Positions 45,123-54,465 of a stretch of 64,000 nt of DNA are shown in pieces. Each line of letters starts with the position of its first letter. Within the stretch, counting starts at the first letter, position 1. The stretch covers positions 124,001-188,000 of the forward strand of contig NZ_AP027729.1 in NCBI RefSeq assembly GCF_030296575.1, written 5' to 3'. The position numbers and the translations under genes were made by a program. Origin of the DNA: Paraoerskovia sediminicola (GTDB lineage Bacteria; Actinomycetota; Actinomycetes; Actinomycetales; Cellulomonadaceae). A model generated the notes under the pieces. The model searched no databases and was not told the DNA's origin. It was given only the letters and a program-made list of their open reading frames with translations.

Positions 45123-45643
45123 GCCACGACGACCCGACCCACGGCCCCGTCCCGCTCGGGGCGGTCGACGCCGCGCCCCTGCACGCCGCCGTCGACCGGA
45201 TCACCGCGGCCCTGCACGAGTACGTGGGCGCCGCCGTCGGCGTCCGGGCCGAGTTCGGCGCGGCCGAGGCCGACGACGACCCGCGGATCCTCGCCCTCGA
45301 GGCGCGGATCGGCATGCTCAACGGACAGCTCTACGACGCGTTCCACGACGCCCTCGGGACACACCCCGACGTGACGTCGCAGATCTGGGAGCCCGCCGAC
45401 GACGACGGCGCGGACGACGACCCGGACGTGCGCGCCACGGAGGCCGACGTCTTCTACCTCGGCTACGTGGTCGGCACCCCTCGCACGACGACGGACGCGA
45501 CGCTCGACGGCGTCATGGAGATCATCGACTCCGCCGGCGCACGCATCGCCCAGCAGCTCCTCGACACCGGGTTCCACGTCGGCGAGTGGGGCGTGTCGCG
45601 CGGCGAGGCCCCCGACTTCTTCGACGAGGAGGACGACGAGTGA
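45119..45643 (+). CDS. Hypothetical protein inside the acyl-CoA carboxylase operon
   Basis: I do not recognise this 174-residue acidic protein. [56 protein letters not shown] and [26 protein letters not shown] suggest a mostly helical soluble domain. The C-terminus is DFFDEEDDE. Its GTG overlaps the accD stop and its own stop overlaps the next GTG, both as GTGA, so its synthesis is locked to that of the carboxylase subunits. It is not part of the usual accD-accE pair. Confidence 0.7.
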   Translation: MSHDDPTHGPVPLGAVDAAPLHAAVDRITAALHEYVGAAVGVRAEFGAAEADDDPRILALEARIGMLNGQLYDAFHDALGTHPDVTSQIWEPADDDGADDDPDVRATEADVFYLGYVVGTPRTTTDATLDGVMEIIDSAGARIAQQLLDTGFHVGEWGVSRGEAPDFFDEEDDE

Positions 45644-45894
45644 GCGAGTCCGCGGACCCGTCCAGCCTGCGCATCGTGCGCGGATCCCCGGACGACGACG
45701 AGGTCGTCGCCCTCGTGGCCGGTCTGAGCGCGGCGCTCGCCGGCGGCGTCGTCCCCGAGGACGCGGCGCCCGTCGACGAGTGGACCAACCACGCCCGCGG
45801 CCTGCGCGGGAGCGGCGGGACGACGGCCAAGAACTTCGGCGGCAGGTCAGGGCGCCACAACGCCGACGCGTGGCGCTGGAGCCTGCAGTCGTGA
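45640..45894 (+). CDS. Acyl-CoA carboxylase epsilon subunit
   Basis: A small 84-residue protein that stabilises actinobacterial acyl-CoA carboxylase complexes. LRIVRGSPDDDEVVALVAGLSAAL is the epsilon-family N-terminal motif, and WTNHARGLRG with WRWSLQS at the end are typical. Coupled by GTGA overlaps to the genes on both sides. Confidence 0.85.
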   Translation: MSESADPSSLRIVRGSPDDDEVVALVAGLSAALAGGVVPEDAAPVDEWTNHARGLRGSGGTTAKNFGGRSGRHNADAWRWSLQS

Positions 45895-46670
45895 CCACCG
45901 GCGCTCCGGGGCCCGACCGCACGTCCCGTGGCCGCGGGCTCCCCAGCACGGTGCTGCTCGAGGTCGTCGAGAGCCCCGAGGCCGTCGAGGCCCCGATCGG
46001 CGACCTCCCGCCGGCACCGCGGCGGTCCGCGGTCCGGCGGCTCGCCTGGCTCGTGCCGTTCGTCCCCGCGGTCGCGCTGATCGCGTGGCAGCAGGTCGCG
46101 CAGTGGCAGGGCTGGGGGCTCCCTCGGTGGACCGCGTGGGCGACGATGGTCGCGGTCGCGGCCACAGCCGCGGCGGCGCTTCTCGAGCACCTGGCGCAGC
46201 GCCGGGAGAGCGCCGAGGCGCGCGGTCGGGCGGCCCTGCTCGCCGACCCTGTCCGGACGACCGGCTCCGTCGAGGTCGCGGCCCGTGACTCGGCGACGCT
46301 GACGTACACACGCGCCGACGACCCGGTCCGGGCGCGGACGGCTCGGGTCGACCAGGTCCTCGACCGTTCGGGGCGAGATGCCGCGGACCGCGCCCGTGGG
46401 GGCGCTGACGACGACGCTGCTGCGCCCGTCGCCGAGGACTATGTCGAGGACCACGTCGAGGACACGCACCCCCGACCCGGCAGGCACGAACCCGTCGCGG
46501 TCTGGTACGCCACAGCGCCCTCCGGCACCGACGTCGTGCTGGCGCGGTACGAGCGACGCTGGGCGGACGAGGTCCTCGCCTCGCTGTCGGACGACGCCGC
46601 GAGCCCGCCCGGTGGCCTCGCCCCGGGCGAGGGCACCGAGGGGTCCGCAGACGCCGAGCCCACCGACTGA
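45891..46670 (+). CDS. Hypothetical membrane protein coupled to the carboxylase operon
   Basis: A 259-residue protein I cannot assign. Two membrane helices (RLAWLVPFVPAVALIAWQ and WTAWATMVAVAATAAAALL) separate a basic N-terminus from a cytoplasmic domain with ARDSATLTYTRADDPVRARTAR and VAVWYATAPSGTDVVLARYERRWADEVL. The middle is Asp/Ala-rich low complexity. It overlaps the epsilon gene as GTGA. Confidence 0.65.
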   Translation: MTTGAPGPDRTSRGRGLPSTVLLEVVESPEAVEAPIGDLPPAPRRSAVRRLAWLVPFVPAVALIAWQQVAQWQGWGLPRWTAWATMVAVAATAAAALLEHLAQRRESAEARGRAALLADPVRTTGSVEVAARDSATLTYTRADDPVRARTARVDQVLDRSGRDAADRARGGADDDAAAPVAEDYVEDHVEDTHPRPGRHEPVAVWYATAPSGTDVVLARYERRWADEVLASLSDDAASPPGGLAPGEGTEGSADAEPTD

Positions 46671-46808
46671 CGCGACCGGCTCCCCGCCCCGACCGACCTG
46701 GCGGCCCCGGACCGCCCGGACCGGCCGTTCACCTGCTGTTCCAGGACGCGACACCGACTCTTCCGCCTCCCCCACCGCGGAGTTCACTGCGCCGTCGCCC
46801 CGCGGACG

Positions 46809-46814
46809 TAGCGT
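46809..46814 (+). promoter_or_regulatory. -10 element, leaderless glycosyltransferase gene
   Basis: TAGCGT followed by 7 nt and the ATG at 46822. Confidence 0.55.
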
Positions 46815-46821
46815 CGCGGCC

Positions 46822-48054
46822 ATGCGCAACCCCACCGGCTCCGGTCGTCCCCTCGTCTCGGTCGTCGTGACCCGAGGGACGTTCACCCCCACCGCGCCGT
46901 GGTCCCTCCGGGAGGCCCTCGGTCTCTCCGTCACCCGAGACACCCGAGGCACCCGCGACCGCACGCTCCGCCGGGTCGCCGAGAGCGACCTGGAGCTCGT
47001 GCTCGTCGACGACGGTCTCGCGGACGTCGCGCCGTCAGCCCTGGACGGGTCGGACCTGACGGACACGACAGCGATGACGGGCACGACAGGAATTGCAGGC
47101 GCGGCAGGCATGGCAGGCGCGGCCGACCTGGCCGACCTGGCACGCTCCGGGGCCGCCGTCGCGACCGTCTGCCACGCCCGGCCCGGGGACGTGGGCGGTG
47201 CCCGCACCGCAGGCGCCCAGGCGGCGCGCGGTCGCTTCGTGACGTTCCTCGAGCCGGGCGTCGTCTTCGCCCCCGGCCACCTCGACGCCCTGGTGCGGGC
47301 CATGGAGAGCCTCGGGTGCGACTACGCACGCTCGGCGAGCACGCTCCCGCGAACGATGCGCCTGCCGACGCTCGCACGGGGCCCCCACCAGGGCGTCGAC
47401 ACGCTCCTGGACCCCCGCTCGTCGATGCTGGCCTCACCCGAGACGGCGCTCGACCCCGATCCGGTCTGGACCGGTCTCTACGACCGCAGCCTCGCCGACG
47501 ACGGGCTCCTCGACTTCCCGGAGGGTGTCGCCGGGGACCGCGCCTGGGCGGCGCGCCTCGCGCTGCGGTCTCGCACCTGGGCCCTCGTCACCACGCCGGG
47601 CGCGACCGGCCCGAGGGCCACGCTCTCCCCTGCCCAGGATCTGTGGTCGATGAGCAGGACGCTCGACGTCGTGCTCGCCGACCGTCGGGGCGCACCGCAC
47701 CTGGGTGCGATCACCGAGACCATCGTCGAGCGTGCTGCGCAGCACCTGGACCGCGCCGGAGACACCCTCCTGGGTGGGACCCGCTCACCGCACCGCGCCT
47801 ACCTGGCAGCCGCTCGCCGGGAGCAGCGCGATCTCCACGAGCAGGCGCGAGCGCTGCTCGCCGCGGTGCCCGGCCGGGCACTGACCCAGGCTCTGGGCGC
47901 CGCACCGGAGGGTCTGCGCCGCAGCCTCGCCCCGGTGCTGCCCCGCTCGCCCATCGGCGTGTTCCCGACGCGCTCGGTCCGGCGCACCATCGAGTCGGCG
48001 CCCCGCACCACCCGGAGCCCGTTCGCCGCGTCGCTGGTCCGGCGGCCCGCGTAG
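46822..48054 (+). CDS. Glycosyltransferase family 2-like protein
   Basis: A 410-residue protein. PLVSVVVTRGTF and LELVLVDDGLADVAPSAL resemble the GT-A nucleotide-binding start, GGARTAGAQAARGRFVTFLEPGVVFAPGHLDALV resembles the DxD region but reads LEPGV instead of a clear DxD. The C-terminal 100 residues are Arg/Ala-rich helices. A tandem-repeated stretch (TTGIAGAAGMAGAADLADLA) interrupts the first domain. Given the imperfect metal motif, catalytic activity is uncertain. Confidence 0.65.
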   Translation: MRNPTGSGRPLVSVVVTRGTFTPTAPWSLREALGLSVTRDTRGTRDRTLRRVAESDLELVLVDDGLADVAPSALDGSDLTDTTAMTGTTGIAGAAGMAGAADLADLARSGAAVATVCHARPGDVGGARTAGAQAARGRFVTFLEPGVVFAPGHLDALVRAMESLGCDYARSASTLPRTMRLPTLARGPHQGVDTLLDPRSSMLASPETALDPDPVWTGLYDRSLADDGLLDFPEGVAGDRAWAARLALRSRTWALVTTPGATGPRATLSPAQDLWSMSRTLDVVLADRRGAPHLGAITETIVERAAQHLDRAGDTLLGGTRSPHRAYLAAARREQRDLHEQARALLAAVPGRALTQALGAAPEGLRRSLAPVLPRSPIGVFPTRSVRRTIESAPRTTRSPFAASLVRRPA

Positions 48055-48057
48055 TGT
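48052..48057 (+). promoter_or_regulatory. -10 element, leaderless DUF885 gene
   Basis: TAGTGT overlaps the end of the glycosyltransferase gene and lies 7 nt before the GTG at 48065. Confidence 0.55.
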
Positions 48058-48064
48058 CGGTGCG

Positions 48065-49875
48065 GTGACACCGACGCCCGACCGCGCCCCCACCCGCAAT
48101 CCTTCCCGCATCCCCTCGCGCAGCCCTTCACACGGCCCTTCGCGCAGCCCTTCGACGATCGATGCGATCGCCGACGAGCACGTGCGGCGCTACGCCGCGC
48201 TCGACCCGATCGCCGCGACCGTCATGGGACTGAACGGGCACGACCACGAGCTGCCCGACCTCTCGCCCGCCGGCCACGCCGCGCGGGCCGAGCTGTGCCG
48301 GCAGACCTTGGACTCCTCGACGAGGTCGCCGCGCCCGGGGCACCTGAGCGCGTCGGCCAGAGCGACGAGACCGACCGGCTCGACGAGGTCGACGAGGTGA
48401 CCCTCGCGGCGATGCGCGAGCGCCTCGGCCTCGAGCTCGAGCTGTACGCCGCGGGCGAGCAGCTCGCTGCGCTCAACGTGATCGAGTCGCCGCTCCAGAG
48501 CCTCCGGGACGTCTTCGACCTCATGCCCACCGGCACGGTCGAGGACTGGGAGGACGTCGCGTCCCGGCTCGAGGCCGTACCCGCGGCGCTCAGCGGCTAC
48601 ACGGCATCGCTGCGCGCGGCCGCGCAGGCCGGCCACGTGGCCGCCGTCCGGCAGGTCCGCGCGTGCGCCGACCAGGCGCGCGACCTCGCCGGGGACGACT
48701 CCTTCTTCACGTCGCTGGTCCGCGGGGATTCGGCGGCCTCGGTGCTCGACGACTCGGGCGCGTGCCAGCTGCTCCGCGGGAGGCTGGAGCTCGGGGCGCT
48801 CGGCGCCCGGGAGGCCTACGGACGGCTCGCGGTGTTCCTCGAGCGCGAGCTCGCGCCGCTCGCGCCCGAGGCTGACGCGGTCGGGCGGGAACGGTACGCG
48901 CTGGCGTCGCGCTGGTTCCTCGGGGCGGAGGTCGACCTCGACGAGACCTACGCGTGGGGACTCGCGCAGGTCGCCGAGATCGCCGCGGAGCAGGAGGCCG
49001 TCGCGGCGCAGATCGGCGGCCCGGGGACGTCGGTCGCCGAGGCTGTGGCACTGCTCGACGCCGACCCTGCACGGACGCTGGTGGGCACGGACGCGCTGCG
49101 TGCGTGGATGCAGGAGACCTCCGACGCGGCGATCGCGGCGCTCGACGGCACGCACTTCGACATCCCCGAGCCCCTGCACGCACTGGAGTGCCGCATCGCA
49201 CCGACGAGCACGGGCGGCATCTACTACACGCCCCCGAACGACGACTTCTCCCGACCAGGGCGCATGTGGTGGTCCGTGCCCGAGGGCACGGACCGGTTCA
49301 CCACCTGGCAGGAGCGGACGACGGTCTACCACGAAGGCGTCCCAGGTCACCACCTGCAGTGCGCCCAGGCGGTGCACGACCGCGACACCCTGAACACCTG
49401 GCGCAGGCTCGCGTGCTGGGTGTCGGGCCACGGCGAGGGCTGGGCGCTCTACGCGGAACGGCTGATGGCGGACCTCGGCTTCCTGGACGACCCGGGCGAC
49501 CGGATGGGGATGCTCGACGCGCAGCGGCTGCGCGCGGCGCGCGTGGTGGTGGACATCGGCGTGCACCTCGGCCTGCCGGCGCCCACCTCGGTGGGCGGGG
49601 GCACGTGGGACGCCGCCAAGGCGTGGACCTACCTCAGGGAGAACGTCGCCCTCCCGGAGGCGACGCTCCGGTTCGAGCTCGACCGCTACCTCGGGTGGCC
49701 GGGGCAGGCGCCCTCGTACAAGGTCGGCCAGCGGCTCTGGGAGTCGGCGCGCGACGACGCAGCCTCGGCCGCACGGGCCCGCGGCGCGGAACTCGACCTC
49801 CGCGAGTTCCACGCCCGCGCCCTCGGGCTCGGGTCCGTCGGGCTCGACGTCCTGCGCGAGGCGGTGGCCCGATGA
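48065..49875 (+). CDS. DUF885 family (metallopeptidase-like) protein (frameshifted in this sequence)
   Basis: A restored 603-residue protein. After a Pro/Ser/Arg-repeat tail the domain starts IDAIADEHVRRYAALDPIAATVMG. Further on are LRDVFDLMPTGTVEDWEDVASRL, GGIYYTPPNDD, TTVYHEGVPGHHLQCAQ (zinc-ligand candidate, HEGVPGHH) and SGHGEGWALYAERLM. One G is missing at 48310-48311, where CRQTL joins GLLDEV. DUF885 proteins resemble M32-like peptidases; the substrate is unknown. GTG leaderless. Confidence 0.83.
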
Positions 49876-50558
49876 CGCTCGTCCTCGGTTCCCGCTCCCC
49901 GGCGCGTCTCGCCACGCTGCGCGCCGCGGGCGTCGAGCCGGCCGTGCGCGTCTCGCACGTCGACGAGGACCGGGTGCTCGCCGACGCCCGAGCCGCGGCC
50001 GCGCCGTCCGCCCTCGCCCCGGTCGACGCCGTGCTCGGGCTCGCCCGGGCCAAGGCGGAGACGGTGCTGGCAGCGCTGGCCGCCGCGCCGCTCACGCCGG
50101 ACGAGCGTACGAGCCTCTCCCCGACGGGCCCGCAGGGCACGGGAACCCCGGTCGACGTGGTCGTGGGGTGCGACTCGATGCTCGAGCTCGACGGCGACGT
50201 GCTCGGCAAGCCCACTGACGCCGAGGACGCGCGCGAGCGGTGGCTGGCCATGCGCGGACGCACCGGCACCCTGCACTCCGGCCACTGCGTCCTGACGACC
50301 GACGGTCGCAGCAGCGCGGCCACGAGCTCGACCCGCGTCACGTTCGCCGACGTCGGCGACGACGAGATCGACGCGTACGTGGCCACCGGTGAACCGCTCG
50401 AGGTGGCCGGCGCGTTCACGGTGGACGGGCTGGGCGGCGCGTTCGTCGAGTCGATCGAGGGCGACCACCACGGGGTCGTGGGGATCAGCCTGCCGCTGCT
50501 GCGGCGGCTGCTCGCGGAGATCGACGTCCCCTGGGTGGGACTCTGGTCGCGAGGCTGA
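49872..50558 (+). CDS. maf: Maf family nucleotide pyrophosphatase
   Basis: House-cleaning hydrolase of modified nucleotides, 228 residues. LVLGSRSPARLATLRAAGV is the Maf signature start; VDVVVGCDSMLELDGDVLGKPTDAEDARERW carries the catalytic Asp and GKP; AYVATGEPLEVAGAFTVDGLG and GDHHGVVGISLPLLRRLL close the fold. The ATG overlaps the DUF885 stop (ATGA). A maf gene between carboxylase beta and alpha genes is the mycobacterial order. Confidence 0.94.
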   Translation: MTLVLGSRSPARLATLRAAGVEPAVRVSHVDEDRVLADARAAAAPSALAPVDAVLGLARAKAETVLAALAAAPLTPDERTSLSPTGPQGTGTPVDVVVGCDSMLELDGDVLGKPTDAEDARERWLAMRGRTGTLHSGHCVLTTDGRSSAATSSTRVTFADVGDDEIDAYVATGEPLEVAGAFTVDGLGGAFVESIEGDHHGVVGISLPLLRRLLAEIDVPWVGLWSRG

Positions 50559-50824
50559 CCGAGCGTCGCGCGGCAACGGCACAGGCCAGCACGGACACCG
50601 GCACGGGCGTGGCACGGGCGTGCACAGGCACCGCACGGCCACCGCACGAGCACCGCACGGCCACCGGCGATCCTTGTCGGGAGGGCACAACGCTCGGCCG
50701 GGCCCCCGACGCCACGGCGCCCGCACCTGTGGCATCCCGACAAACGGACCCGGAGGCGGTTGGGCGCATCCCCAATCTTGCGGGAGCGCACGGGTCCTAC
50801 GTGTGAGCACCCCCGCCGACGCGT
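50559..50824 (+). promoter_or_regulatory. Intergenic region before the carboxylase alpha gene
   Basis: The first 120 bp are low-complexity GCACGG/CACCG iterations. TTGTCGGGA (50674-50682) and its inverse TCCCGACAA (50735-50743) form a perfect 9-bp inverted repeat 52 bp apart. I see no gene. The repeat could be paired operator half-sites or a long-loop hairpin. Confidence 0.4.
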
Positions 50825-50830
50825 TACCGT
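50825..50830 (+). promoter_or_regulatory. -10 element, leaderless carboxylase alpha gene
   Basis: TACCGT followed by 5 nt and the GTG at 50836. Confidence 0.5.
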
Positions 50831-50835
50831 GAGCC

Positions 50836-52627
50836 GTGCCCACGACCTCCCGCATCACCAAGGTGCTCGTCGCGAACCGCGGCGAGATCGCCGTCCGCAT
50901 CGTCCGCGCCTGCTCCGACGCCGGGATCTCCTCCGTGGCGGTGTACGCCGACCCGGACCGTGAGTCCGTGCACGTCGCGCTCGCCGACGAGGCCTACGCG
51001 CTCGCCGGGGTCCGTGCCGCCGAGACGTACCTGGACATCACCAAGCTCATCGACGTCGCGCGCCGCTCCGGTGCCGACGCCGTGCACCCCGGGTACGGGT
51101 TCCTCTCCGAGCGCGCCGACTTCGCCCAGGCCGTCACCGACGCCGGGCTCATCTGGATCGGTCCTCCCCCGGCGGCCATCGAGGCTCTCGGCGACAAGGT
51201 GAGCGCGCGCCACATCGCGGAGCGCGCCGGCGCGCCGCTCGTCCCCGGGACGAAGGACCCGGTGGCCGACGCTGCCGAGATCCACGCGTTCGCCGCCGAG
51301 CACGGCCTCCCCTCGCCATCAAGGCCGCCTACGGCGGCGGCGGTCGAGGGATCAAGGTCGTGCGCGAGGCCGCCGAGATCGACGAGCTGTTCGAGTCCGC
51401 CGTCCGCGAGGCCGTCGCCAACTTCGGGCGCGGCGAGTGCTTCGTGGAGCGGTACCTCGACGAGCCGCGGCACGTGGAGACCCAGTGCCTCGCGGACGCC
51501 CACGGCGGCGTCGTCGTCGTGTCGACCCGCGACTGCTCGCTGCAGCGCAGGCACCAGAAGCTCGTCGAGGAGGCACCCGCCCCGTTCCTCTCCGCGGAGC
51601 AGGAGGCCGAGCTCTACCGCGCGTCGGAGGCGATCCTGCGCGAGGCCGGGTACGTCGGCGCCGGGACGTGCGAGTTCCTCGTCGGCCGGGACGGCACGAT
51701 CTCGTTCCTCGAGGTGAACACGCGCCTCCAGGTCGAGCACCCGGTGAGCGAGGAGGTGACCGGGATCGACCTCGTGCGTGAGCAGTTCCGGCTCGCCGAG
51801 GGCGAGGCGCTCGGCTACGCGAACCCCGCCGTGCGCGGGCACTCGTTCGAGTTCCGCATCAACGGCGAGGACCCGGGCGCCGGGTTCATGCCGTCGCCCG
51901 GCCGCGTGACCAGGCTCCGGCTGCCGTCAGGCCCCGGCGTCCGCGTCGACTCGGGGATCGTCGAGGGCGACACCATCTCCGGCGCCTTCGACTCGATGAT
52001 CGCCAAGCTCGTCGTCACCGGCTCGACCCGGGAGCAGGCCGTGCAGCGTTCGCGGCGCGCGCTGCGCGAGCTGGAGATCGGCGGCATCCCGACCGTGGTC
52101 CCGTTCCACCGCGCGGTCCTGGACTCCACGGACTTCGTCCCCACCGACGGCTCGGCGTTCCGCGTCCACACCCGGTGGATCGAGACGCAGTTCGCCGACA
52201 CGGTCGCCGCCCTCGCCCCGGCTCCCGCCCCCGAGGCGACCGACGACGAGCCCACACCGATCGCGACGGAGCGCGTCGTCGTCGAGGTCGGCGGCAAGCG
52301 CCTCGAGGTCGTCCTCCCGGCCGGGCTCGGTGGTGCGGCCGGTCGCGCACGGTCGGCGAACGCCGCCCGCCGGCCCGCCCGCCGCGCCGCGGCGAAGGCC
52401 GCCGCCTCGTCGGCCACGACCCTCACCTCCCCATGCAGGGCACGATCGTCAAGGTCGCCGTCGAGGACGGCGCCCAGGTCACCGAGGGCGACCTGGTGGT
52501 CGTGCTCGAGGCGATGAAGATGGAGCAGCCGCTCGTCGCGCACCGGACCGGGACCGTCAAGTCCCTGGCGGCGGCGGTGGGCACGGGCGTCAGCTCCGGC
52601 ACCGCGATCTGCGAGATCGTCGACTGA
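50836..52627 (+). CDS. Acyl-CoA carboxylase alpha subunit, biotin carboxylase-BCCP fusion (two frameshifts in this sequence)
   Basis: Carboxylates biotin with ATP and bicarbonate and carries it to the beta subunit. The restored 597-residue protein has [30 protein letters not shown], the ATP-grasp glycine loop [30 protein letters not shown] and [17 protein letters not shown]. The C-terminal biotinyl domain has [15 protein letters not shown] and EAMKMEQ with the biotinylated Lys. One base is missing at each C4 run, 51309-51312 and 52429-52432. AccA3-like; probably shared by several beta subunits. Confidence 0.93.
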
Positions 52628-52646
52628 GCCCCGAGGCCGGCGGTGG

Positions 52647-52652
52647 GAGAAT
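52647..52652 (+). promoter_or_regulatory. Possible -10 element, NUDIX gene
   Basis: GAGAAT followed by 7 nt and the GTG at 52660. It has A2 and T6 but not T1, so it is a weak match. Confidence 0.3.
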
Positions 52653-52659
52653 CGACCCC

Positions 52660-53199
52660 GTGACGATCCCCACCGTCCCGCACGACCCGGACCAGCCCGC
52701 GGGCCCGCCCGCGCGTCATCTCCAGCCCGGGGACGGCTGGGTGGAGTGCGACTGCGGCGGCAGGCACTGGGGACTGTTCGGCGCGGCCGGGCTCATGCTC
52801 GTGCGACGAACGGCGGGAGAAGTCGTGTCGGTCGTCCTCCAGCACCGCGCGGTCTGGAGCGACCAGGGCGGCACCTGGGCCCTGCCCGGCGGTGCACGGA
52901 ACCCCGACGAGTCGGCCGAGGCCGGCGCACTGCGCGAGGCCCGCGAGGAGGCCGGGATCGACGCCGACGACATCGTCGTGCTCGGCACGTCGGTCGTGGA
53001 CCACGGGGCCTGGTCCTACACGACGGTGATCGCGCAGGAGACGCCCGGCGCGGACGTCGTGCCCGCGGTCACGGACGCCGAGAGCATCGACGTGCGGTGG
53101 GTGCCGGTGGACGACGTCGCCCGCCTGCCCCTGCTCGCCGCCTTCGCCGCCGCCTGGCCGGGTCTGCGTGCGCGGCTCGAGACCGACCCGGAGGGCTGA
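52660..53199 (+). CDS. NUDIX hydrolase
   Basis: A 179-residue pyrophosphohydrolase. The NUDIX box GGARNPDESAEAGALREAREEAGI matches GX5EX7REUXEEXGU with both metal-binding glutamates. A short cysteine-containing start (GWVECDCGGRHWG) and WALPGG precede it. The product is of the MutT/ADP-ribose type; substrate not deducible. It follows the carboxylase alpha gene by 32 nt. Confidence 0.9.
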   Translation: MTIPTVPHDPDQPAGPPARHLQPGDGWVECDCGGRHWGLFGAAGLMLVRRTAGEVVSVVLQHRAVWSDQGGTWALPGGARNPDESAEAGALREAREEAGIDADDIVVLGTSVVDHGAWSYTTVIAQETPGADVVPAVTDAESIDVRWVPVDDVARLPLLAAFAAAWPGLRARLETDPEG

Positions 53200-53376
53200 C
53201 AGAACCGCCAGCACGACCGGCACGGCCAGCACCGCCACCATGTATGGCACCGCCGAGACTCCTGGTCCACCCAGCACAACCCCCGCACGCCCCTCGATCG
53301 CCCCTCGACCACCCAGCACCACCCCTACCGGTGGTCCGTTGCGCGAGACGCCTGTTCCACGATCCGCTCCCGAGGG

Positions 53377-53428
53377 AGTATGGTCCTCACGTTAGGCCAG
53401 GCGAGCCTTACGTAGGTTCGCCTCAACT
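53377..53428 (+). promoter_or_regulatory. efeUOB promoter with tandem DtxR/IdeR-type iron boxes
   Basis: TATGGT (53377-53382) is the probable -10. Box 1, TTAGGCCAGGCGAGCCTTA (53390-53408), matches 14 of 19 positions of the DtxR/IdeR consensus. Box 2, GTAGGTTCGCCTCAACTGA (53410-53428), matches 13 of 19. They are 1 bp apart and lie at and just after the expected start site, so a bound Fe-repressor would block transcription. The remaining 366-bp intergenic space (53200-53565) is A/C-rich upstream with no gene, and a GC-rich leader downstream. Confidence 0.75.
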
Positions 53429-53565
53429 GACCCGAGCGTGACGAGACCGACCCGGGGGACGGCGCAGCCTGCCCGCACGAGCCGCGCCTCGGACGCTCCG
53501 CAGGACCGACCAGCGCAGGTCGGACAGACCAGCCGTACAGACCAGCAGTACCCAGGGGGACCACC

Positions 53566-54465
53566 ATGCTCGCGAACTTCCTCATCGGCCTGCGCGAGGG
53601 CCTGGAGGCCGCGCTCGTGGTCGGGATCCTGGTCGCGTACCTCGTCAAGAGCGGTCGCCGCGACCTGCTCCCACAGCTGTGGACCGGCATCTCGATCGCC
53701 GTCGCCGCGTCGCTCGCGTTCGGCGCGCTCCTGACCTTCGGCCCTCAGGGGCTGACGTTCGAGGCGCAGGAGGCGATCGGCGGCACCCTCTCGATCCTCG
53801 CCGTCGGGCTCATCACCTGGATGATCTTCTGGATGGGGCGCACCGCCCGGTACCTGAAGCGCGACCTGCACGGACGGCTCGACGACGCGGTGTCCGCCGG
53901 ACGGTGGGCGGTGCTCGTCATGGCGATGCTCGCCGTGGGCCGTGAGGGGCTGGAGACCGCGCTCTTCCTGTGGGCCGGCGCCCAGGCCACGGGAGCCTCG
54001 ACGCGGCCGTTGCTCGGCGCCGTCCTCGGCCTGGCCGTCGCGATCGCCCTGGGCTGGCTCGTCTACCGGGGTGCCGTGCGCCTGAACCTGCGCGTCTTCT
54101 TCTCCTGGACCGGCCTCGCCCTGATCGTCATCGCCGCAGGCGTCCTCGCCTACGGCGTCCACGACCTCCAGGAGGCCGGGATCCTGCCCGGTCTGAACTC
54201 CCTGGCCTTCGACGTCTCGGAGCAGGTCCCGCCGTCGAGCTGGTACGGCACGCTCCTCAAGGGGATCTTCAACTTCTCGCCCGCGACGACGTGGCTCGAG
54301 CTCGCGGCCTGGCTGGCCTACCTCGTCCCGACCCTGACCATCTATGTCCGCACCGTCTGGTTCTCGGCGCCCGCTGCGAAGGGCGGCGTCCCCGTGGCGC
54401 CCTCCTCGACGCCTGCCGCCGAGGTGCCGGACGGCGCCACCACCACCGGAGGAACCTCCCGATGA
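53566..54465 (+). CDS. efeU: Iron permease EfeU (FTR1 family)
   Basis: Inner-membrane ferrous/ferric iron channel, 299 residues. The two REGLE iron motifs are in FLIGLREGLEAALVVG (helix 1) and LAVGREGLETALFLW (helix 4), with seven hydrophobic segments in total. The C-terminal cytoplasmic tail is Gly/Thr/Pro-rich. It is followed by efeO with ATGA overlap. Regulation is by the iron boxes upstream. Confidence 0.94.
   Translation: MLANFLIGLREGLEAALVVGILVAYLVKSGRRDLLPQLWTGISIAVAASLAFGALLTFGPQGLTFEAQEAIGGTLSILAVGLITWMIFWMGRTARYLKRDLHGRLDDAVSAGRWAVLVMAMLAVGREGLETALFLWAGAQATGASTRPLLGAVLGLAVAIALGWLVYRGAVRLNLRVFFSWTGLALIVIAAGVLAYGVHDLQEAGILPGLNSLAFDVSEQVPPSSWYGTLLKGIFNFSPATTWLELAAWLAYLVPTLTIYVRTVWFSAPAAKGGVPVAPSSTPAAEVPDGATTTGGTSR

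Noticed and set aside
46822..48054. Calling the glycosyltransferase a fully active GT2 enzyme
   Set aside because: The expected DxD metal motif is not clear (LEPGV at that place), so only a family-level call is made.
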